The notes beneath the pieces were generated by a model. It was not told the DNA's origin. It searched no databases and saw only the letters and a program-made list of their open reading frames with translations. Positions 5,125-8,856 of a stretch of 8,856 bases of DNA are shown here, one piece after another; positions within the stretch are counted from its first letter, which is position 1, and each line of letters begins with the position of its first letter. The DNA is from Clostridia bacterium (GTDB taxonomy: Bacteria > Bacillota > Clostridia > Christensenellales > Borkfalkiaceae): contig CAAGAM010000046.1 of assembly GCA_900767815.1 (NCBI GenBank), forward strand, positions 1 through 8,856. The letters are read 5' to 3'. A program made the position numbers and the translations under genes.

Positions 5125-5528
5125 TTTTCCCCGATCTATTCCGATAGCGGCAAAGTGAATAAGCCGCTGTGTGAGAATCAAGACGATGTCGAGACGTTGG
5201 TGGTATTATCCCACAAAAAACCTGATTCTCATCTTGAAGTGAAAATCGATTTTAACAACACCTCGCTTGATAAAACGGCAATTGCGAAGCGAGCGAAAAA
5301 AAGAAAACCGCAGGAAAAGACGATATATAAAAAGATTCAGAACCGGATTGAGGAAAATACGGCTTCAAAGTTCATACGGCATATATGGCGGAAGGAAAGC
5401 GTGAAATCGGCTTGCCGATGTACGATGCACCAAACGCTGTGGACAAACTGAGGCGTCCGCGTCAACTTCCAACGGGCCAAATGAATACAGCCATAAAAGC
5501 GGCACTGAAACATTTTGTAATCATGTAA
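5125..5528 (+). pseudogene. Frameshifted C-terminal tail resembling a RumA/RlmD-type RNA uracil methyltransferase
   Basis: The frame opens after a stop at 5122-5124 and reads KPLCENQDDVETLVVLSHKK, then a strand-rich VKIDFNN, then KPQEKTIYKKIQNRIEE. D-V-E-T-L-V-V-L-S resembles the HVETVVLLS motif near the end of RumA/RlmD-type methyltransferases of clostridia. Around 5355-5360 the frame must shift by one base: the other frame continues YGFKVHTAYMAEGKREIGLP, then MYDAPNAVDKLRRPRQLP, then AIKAALKHFVIM, ending at TAA 5526-5528. One A missing from the A-run in GAGGAAAATACGG explains the shift. There is no methyltransferase catalytic region and no ribosome site, so this is a headless, frameshifted remnant. 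In other Firmicutes rumA is a known integration site for conjugative elements, so this could mark an old attachment end. The exact family is recalled, not searched. Confidence 0.6.
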
Positions 5529-5550
5529 AAACAACATAAAACAGGTAAAT

Positions 5551-5584
5551 ACCTCGGAAAATATATCCGGGTTCTTTATTTTAC
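5551..5584 (+). terminator. Intrinsic terminator after the rumA-like tail
   Basis: ACCTCGGA (5551-5558) pairs with TCCGGGTT (5566-5573) with one mismatch and one wobble, around a seven-base A/T loop, followed by CTTTATTTTAC. It lies 22 bases after the remnant's stop, so the original gene end and terminator have been kept together. Confidence 0.65.
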
Positions 5585-5644
5585 TATGTTTAAGACGGGC
5601 GTTGTTAAGGATAACCTGCGAGAAAAAATATAAAAAAACTTTTA

Positions 5645-5681
5645 ATTGTTACATTCAATTCGTAACAATGGACTTTATAAT
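5645..5681 (+). promoter_or_regulatory. Promoter-like site with TetR-style palindrome
   Basis: ATTGTTAC (5645-5652) and GTAACAAT (5662-5669) are perfect inverted arms with a nine-base spacer. They sit immediately upstream of a perfect TATAAT (5676-5681) and overlap the expected -35 position, where only TTCAAT (5654-5659) is found. GTTAC/GTAAC half-sites are common in TetR-family operators. A GGGAGG (5689-5694) follows, but only a 14-codon frame (ATG 5696, stop at 5738-5740) is available and its spacing is one base. The stretch may be a relic of a deleted repressor gene. The 323 bases between the remnant and the next gene hold no larger coding region. Confidence 0.5.
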
Positions 5682-5749
5682 ACCTGTCGGGAGGCATGAA
5701 ATTGATATTTTTCTATTTACGTTGCAATTCCGTATGTTAATATAAAATT

Positions 5750-5773
5750 ATCGGTTAGGCAATGCTAATCGAT
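5750..5773. promoter_or_regulatory. Candidate operator overlapping the enzyme-operon -35
   Basis: ATCGGTTAG (5750-5758) and CTAATCGAT (5765-5773) are inverted arms with one mismatch and a six-base spacer. The right arm's last base is the first base of the -35. A protein bound here would control the four-gene operon. The regulator is not encoded in the window. Confidence 0.5.
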
Positions 5774-5801
5774 TGAGTTTTTCATTTTTTTTTGATATAA
5801 T
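5773..5801 (+). promoter_or_regulatory. Promoter of the four-gene enzyme operon
   Basis: TTGAGT (5773-5778) and a perfect TATAAT (5796-5801) are spaced by 17 bases, with an extended -10 TGA. The start of transcription should fall near 5808, about 44 bases before the first ATG. Confidence 0.8.
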
Positions 5802-5806
5802 AAAAA

Positions 5807-5822
5807 TAAAACTGTTATCAGA
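5807..5822. repeat. Right arm of the perfect 16-bp inverted repeat
   Basis: TAAAACTGTTATCAGA is the exact reverse complement of 5000-5015. It coincides with the predicted transcription start and the first bases of the enzyme-operon mRNA, so that mRNA could pair with the rhuM 3' untranslated region. Confidence 0.7.
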
Positions 5823-5851
5823 CGTAAAAGCAGAAAACAAATGAGAAACCT

Positions 5852-6553
5852 ATGAAAAACAGAGATTTAATATTTGACATGAATTGCCACGTTTTATATT
5901 CCAATGCGTGTGAAAAAGAAATTAAAAAGAAAATAGCGTTGCATTATCCCGAGGAAAAACGCGAGCGAGTCTGGACGAAGGTTCAGCTAAAATATGTGGA
6001 ATATCTTAAAAGCTGGCGTACCGATCTCGGCGGGAAAAAGAATTTTCACAACGGCAAGGGCGGAACTTACGACTGTATCGCTATAATGACTTATTACTCC
6101 GTGTGTAAATCGGTTACGGATTTCAGAGAAATAGAAGAAATGGAGGAGAATTTAATTCTTCCGTCCTTTAAAAAACTTAAATTCGTTGATTGCAACAAGT
6201 CGTTTTGGAAAAAACTAATGTATAAGGCGTTTTCTGCGGCAAAGACGAAATGCGATAAATGGCATGATTACGAGATGAACGTCGCGCCGTATTCCGAAAA
6301 CGAACCTATTTATTACGAATTCACGGCTTGTCCCGCTGCGGAGTTTGCGAAACAATTCGGGCTTACGGAAATCATGCCCGCGCTCTGCAATGTGGACTTC
6401 AAGTCTATGGAGCTTATCCGAGCAAAACTTATCCGCACAGGCACTTGCGTGGACGGGAATAAATGCGATTATACGATTTGCGGCGATAAGGACGAATACG
6501 TTGCCGCTCACCCCGAATACGTAGACGAAAAGGGGTTCAGGAGAAACAGATAA
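5852..6553 (+). CDS. L-2-amino-thiazoline-4-carboxylic acid (ATC) hydrolase-like protein
   Basis: The 233-residue protein resembles the ATC hydrolase family, whose founding enzyme opens the thiazoline ring of ATC on the way to cysteine. Family marks include the central FTACPAAEFAKQFGL (157-171), ALCNVDF (177-183), and the closing RTGTCVDGNKCDYTI (195-209), where conserved C, G and C-D residues cluster. The N-terminal half is helical with few clear motifs. There is no signal peptide, so it is cytoplasmic. The ATG has only a weak upstream GAGA. Just before it, a four-codon frame (ATG 5841, stop 5853-5855) ends in an ATGA overlap with this start, which may help reinitiation. The gene opens the operon. 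Many family members have no tested substrate, so ATC itself is not certain. Confidence 0.75.
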   Translation: MKNRDLIFDMNCHVLYSNACEKEIKKKIALHYPEEKRERVWTKVQLKYVEYLKSWRTDLGGKKNFHNGKGGTYDCIAIMTYYSVCKSVTDFREIEEMEENLILPSFKKLKFVDCNKSFWKKLMYKAFSAAKTKCDKWHDYEMNVAPYSENEPIYYEFTACPAAEFAKQFGLTEIMPALCNVDFKSMELIRAKLIRTGTCVDGNKCDYTICGDKDEYVAAHPEYVDEKGFRRNR

Positions 6554-6570
6554 TTTTCGGAGACATAGCA

Positions 6571-7347
6571 ATGTTATTTGAAACTAAGGGCAAAAAGGGA
6601 AATCCCGTCATATTATTCTTTCATGCAATGGGCGTGACGGGAGAGAGCAGCGGACGCGTCGCCGAATATTTGCAAAACGAATATTTTTGCATTATGCCCA
6701 CGTCAACCGTTTATTGCGAAGGACAGAAATACGTTTCGAAAGAAGATGAAATTCGTCAGATAGAGGAGTTTTTAAAGGAAAACGACGTAAATAACCTTGC
6801 GCTTGTCGTCGCTTCGTCTATCGGCGCGGATTTAGCCGTAACTTTTCTGTCCGAAACAAAAATTCCCGTCGGTCATGCCTTTTTCGACGGCGGGCAGTTT
6901 GCGAAAATAGGTAAATTCACGCGCCGTATAATGACTCCGTTTTTGTATTTCGCGATAAGAAGTCTGTATAAAAAGAACGGCGAAAATCTCGGCAAAATCA
7001 TGTGGTGCGACGACGATGCGATAAAACCGTATTTCGTTGCGGCGGGCAAGACTTTGAAGTACGGAAATATCCGTCGGCAAATGGCAGACAGTCTTGAAAA
7101 CAAACCGTTTCCGCCGATTGACGAGAATTTGCAGAAGCGCGTGTTTTTCGAGTTCGGAAGCATGGAAGAGCATTATAAATATCGCGAAGACGTCAAAAAG
7201 TCGTATCCTTACGCGCATTATCCCGTTTTTGAAGGGCATAATCATATGCAATATCAGATAAAGAACCCGAAAGGTTTTGCCGGAATGCTTGTTTCGGTTA
7301 TAGAAAAAAACGAAATTCCGAAATTACCTTTTTTGAAGGAGGATTGA
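6571..7347 (+). CDS. Alpha/beta hydrolase family protein
   Basis: The 258-residue protein begins 17 bases after the previous stop, with GGAG (6559-6562) eight bases upstream. It follows the alpha/beta-hydrolase order. VILFFHAMGVTGESS (13-27) is the first core strand with oxyanion-loop histidine H18. ALVVASSIGADLAV (77-90) is the nucleophile elbow with S83 in an A-x-S-x-G context, one residue off the usual G-x-S-x-G. FFDGGQ (104-109) follows. RVFFEFGSMEE (190-200) probably carries the acid near E199/E200, and EGHNHMQY (221-228) supplies the catalytic histidine. There is no signal peptide or membrane anchor. Its substrate cannot be read from sequence. Position between the ATC hydrolase-like and methyltransferase genes suggests ester or thioester chemistry in the same pathway. 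Confidence 0.8.
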   Translation: MLFETKGKKGNPVILFFHAMGVTGESSGRVAEYLQNEYFCIMPTSTVYCEGQKYVSKEDEIRQIEEFLKENDVNNLALVVASSIGADLAVTFLSETKIPVGHAFFDGGQFAKIGKFTRRIMTPFLYFAIRSLYKKNGENLGKIMWCDDDAIKPYFVAAGKTLKYGNIRRQMADSLENKPFPPIDENLQKRVFFEFGSMEEHYKYREDVKKSYPYAHYPVFEGHNHMQYQIKNPKGFAGMLVSVIEKNEIPKLPFLKED

Positions 7348-7350
7348 ACA

Positions 7351-8193
7351 ATGAAATACCATATAGAGAAGAATACGGTGCAGGAAACGCTTGTAATTCC
7401 GCTTTACGGAAGAAAAATATGCACGGAACTTTATCCGAATTTATATCGCGACGAAACCGCGCAAAAGCTCATGGAGAGAATCGATTACGATTTTTCGGCT
7501 TTGGAAAAACAAGCAAAAAAAACGATGTATCGTTTCGGCTTTTTAGAGGTCGCGGTGAGACAGAGCGATCTTGCTTGCGAGATAACAGATTACTTAAAAT
7601 CGCACCCGAATGCCGCTGTTGTAAATCTTGGTTGCGGGTTGGACGGTATGGGAAGAAAGTGCGATAACGGAACATGCAAGATATATAACCTCGATTTTCC
7701 CGACGTAATAAAAATGCGTAACGAACTTCTGCCCGCAGGCGAGCGTGAAGAAAACGTCGCATGCGACCTTAACGACACGTCGTGGTTTAAAAAAATCGAT
7801 GCGTCAGGCGGCACGGTTTTCTTTGCTTCTGGCGTATTCTATTATTTTTTGACTGAGCAGGTGAAAGAGCTTGTCCGCGAAATGGCGGATGCTTTCCCGA
7901 ACGGAAAACTCGTGTTCGACGCGGCAAACAAAAAAGCGGGGAAACTTCTTCGCAAAACATGGCTTAAGATCGTAAAAATCAAAGACGTAGGCGCGTTTTT
8001 CGACGTGTCGAACGCCGCAAAAGAATTAACGCCTTGGAGCGATAAAATAAGCGTTTCGAGCCGCGGTTATATGCTTGGTTATAACAATTTGAAAGATCCG
8101 TCCATAAGCGGTTTTTTCAGGTTTCTGGCAAAGCTCGGCGACGGATTTATGAAAATGCAGATTGTGAGAATAGATTTCGGAGGAGCGCAATGA
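7351..8193 (+). CDS. Class I SAM-dependent methyltransferase, leucine-carboxyl-methyltransferase-like (O-methyltransferase type)
   Basis: AAGGAGG (7336-7342) lies inside the end of the preceding gene, eight bases before the ATG, and the intergenic gap is three bases. The 280-residue protein opens with NTVQETLVIPLYGRK and a YPNLYRDETAQKLMERIDYDF segment, then has a Rossmann methyltransferase core. VVNLGCGLDGMG (90-101) is the glycine-rich SAM loop, YNLDFPDVI (112-120) the ribose-binding acidic strand, and ACDLNDTSWF (137-146) the adenine site. ASGVFYYF (159-166) follows the fourth core strand. This pattern belongs to the LCM/TcmP-like group that methylates carboxyl or hydroxyl groups of proteins or small molecules. 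No substrate domain is recognisable. A small-molecule target is favoured by the neighbouring hydrolases. Confidence 0.8.
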   Translation: MKYHIEKNTVQETLVIPLYGRKICTELYPNLYRDETAQKLMERIDYDFSALEKQAKKTMYRFGFLEVAVRQSDLACEITDYLKSHPNAAVVNLGCGLDGMGRKCDNGTCKIYNLDFPDVIKMRNELLPAGEREENVACDLNDTSWFKKIDASGGTVFFASGVFYYFLTEQVKELVREMADAFPNGKLVFDAANKKAGKLLRKTWLKIVKIKDVGAFFDVSNAAKELTPWSDKISVSSRGYMLGYNNLKDPSISGFFRFLAKLGDGFMKMQIVRIDFGGAQ

Positions 8194-8856
8194 AACATAT
8201 TCATTTCGACGTTAAAACGGGTGGGTTTTACGGTGCGTATTGGAAAAATAAAAAAGAGACGAATTGCGCGATAATTGCCATGCTCGGCGACGACCCCGAG
8301 GATTATATGGCGAAATCCTGCGTAAAATGGCTCATGAAAAAAGGCGTGAACGTGCTTACGATGTCGCCGGCAAAAAAGAATTACAGCCACCATAATTATC
8401 CGCTTGAAAGGGTGGGAAAAGCTATAAACTGGCTTAAAAATAATGGAAACGGAAAAATCGGCATTGTCGGAGCATCAACCACCGCTACGCTTGCGCTCAC
8501 CGCCGCCTCGTATTTTCACGACATAACTTTAACGATTGCAATGACCCCGAGCGATTTTATATGGCAGGGCTTTGAACAAGGCAAGAAAGACGGTTGCGGC
8601 GAGTGGCCTGTCGAGGGCGAATCGTTGTTTACATATCGCGGAAAGCCGTTGCCGTATATGCCGTTTTGTTACAAACATCCAAAGTATTGGCAGGTAGTGA
8701 AATCGGAGACAAAGAAGTCGGGAAATATGATCGATTCTAAAAAGATTTTCGACGATTCGGAAGAGGCGCATCCCATCACCGAAGACGAGTTTATAAAAAT
8801 CGAAAACATAAAAGGAAAGCTTCTGATGATAGGCGCGGAAGACGATTGTTTATGGA
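8190..8856 (+). CDS. BAAT/acyl-CoA thioester hydrolase-like protein (partial, 3' end outside window)
   Basis: The start overlaps the methyltransferase stop as ATGA, with GGAGGAG (8179-8185) four bases upstream, so translation is coupled. The 222 visible residues match the C-terminal catalytic domain of bile acid-CoA:amino acid N-acyltransferase and acyl-CoA thioesterase relatives. Visible parts are IIAMLGDDPEDYMAKS (28-43), LTMSPAKKNYSHHNYPLERV (56-75), and the nucleophile elbow IGIVGASTTATLAL (90-103) with S96. AMTPSDFIWQGFEQGKKDG (117-135) and GKLLMIGAEDDCLW (209-222) follow, the latter with the probable acid D218 or D219. The elbow lacks the last glycine of G-x-S-x-G (T98 instead). The catalytic histidine would lie beyond the window. 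The N-terminal domain of the animal enzymes is absent, as in other bacterial short forms. Acyl thioester hydrolysis or transfer is likely; the substrate is unknown. Confidence 0.8.
   Translation, partial: MKHIHFDVKTGGFYGAYWKNKKETNCAIIAMLGDDPEDYMAKSCVKWLMKKGVNVLTMSPAKKNYSHHNYPLERVGKAINWLKNNGNGKIGIVGASTTATLALTAASYFHDITLTIAMTPSDFIWQGFEQGKKDGCGEWPVEGESLFTYRGKPLPYMPFCYKHPKYWQVVKSETKKSGNMIDSKKIFDDSEEAHPITEDEFIKIENIKGKLLMIGAEDDCLW

Noticed and set aside
5750..5773. DtxR/metal-repressor box at the enzyme-operon promoter
   Set aside because: Only one half resembles the known box and the spacing differs, so I list the site as an unassigned operator.
6832..7251. Long open frame on the - strand antisense to the alpha/beta hydrolase
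   Set aside because: It mirrors the coding frame of a gene with conserved motifs and has no ribosome site or recognisable domain.
7344..7667. Open frame on the + strand overlapping the methyltransferase gene
   Set aside because: The overlapping methyltransferase frame carries clear SAM-binding motifs; this frame has none and is a shadow.
1..8856. CRISPR array, tRNA, rRNA or complete insertion sequence
   Set aside because: No regularly spaced repeats, cloverleaf or rRNA-like stretch, or transposase gene with flanking terminal repeats was seen.

Overview
The window looks like a chromosomal region of an AT-rich Gram-positive anaerobe, most likely a gut-type member of the Clostridia. The grounds are strong GGAGG ribosome-binding sites, sigma-A type promoters with extended -10 elements, short intergenic gaps, and protein families typical of clostridial conjugative elements. 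I cannot name a genus. All supported genes are on the + strand.

Layout. (1) Positions 1-330 form a mobile-element junction: the last codons of what looks like a large serine recombinase, a strong foldback hairpin, and the headless 3' part of a small two-helix membrane protein resembling a conjugative pilin. (2) Positions 350-2380 hold an AbiE-type (type IV) toxin-antitoxin cassette with its own promoter and a UUCG-tetraloop terminator. The toxin carries an unexpected C-terminal extension of about 125 residues. (3) Positions 2440-3340 hold a small accessory operon: a TnpV-like protein, a 40-residue membrane peptide and a ribbon-helix-helix-like protein, behind a promoter with a palindromic operator. 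(4) Positions 3360-3890 hold a highly structured, possibly pseudoknotted leader, then a 59-residue recombinase-partner-like protein, then a serine recombinase cut off after 67 recognisable residues. (5) Positions 3926-5066 hold a self-contained rhuM cassette (promoter, gene, terminator) that has replaced the rest of that recombinase. (6) Positions 5122-5584 hold the frameshifted tail of a protein resembling the C-terminal part of a RumA/RlmD-type RNA uracil methyltransferase; rumA is a known landing site for integrative elements. (7) From 5640 to the end there is a regulatory region and an operon of four tightly coupled genes: an L-2-amino-thiazoline-4-carboxylic acid (ATC) hydrolase-like protein, an alpha/beta hydrolase, a SAM-dependent O-methyltransferase-like protein, and a BAAT/acyl-CoA thioester hydrolase-like protein that runs off the window.

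How it fits together. The left 5.5 kb reads as the scarred remains of one or more integrative conjugative elements that gathered a toxin-antitoxin module and a rhuM module. The right 3 kb is a small-molecule enzyme operon, probably either the chromosomal flank or further cargo. I found no clear new defence system. The most unusual items are the AbiEii C-terminal fusion, the mutually exclusive stems at 3361-3456, a perfect 16-bp inverted repeat pairing the rhuM 3' untranslated region with the 5' end of the enzyme operon, and the hairpin at the recombinase/pilin junction.
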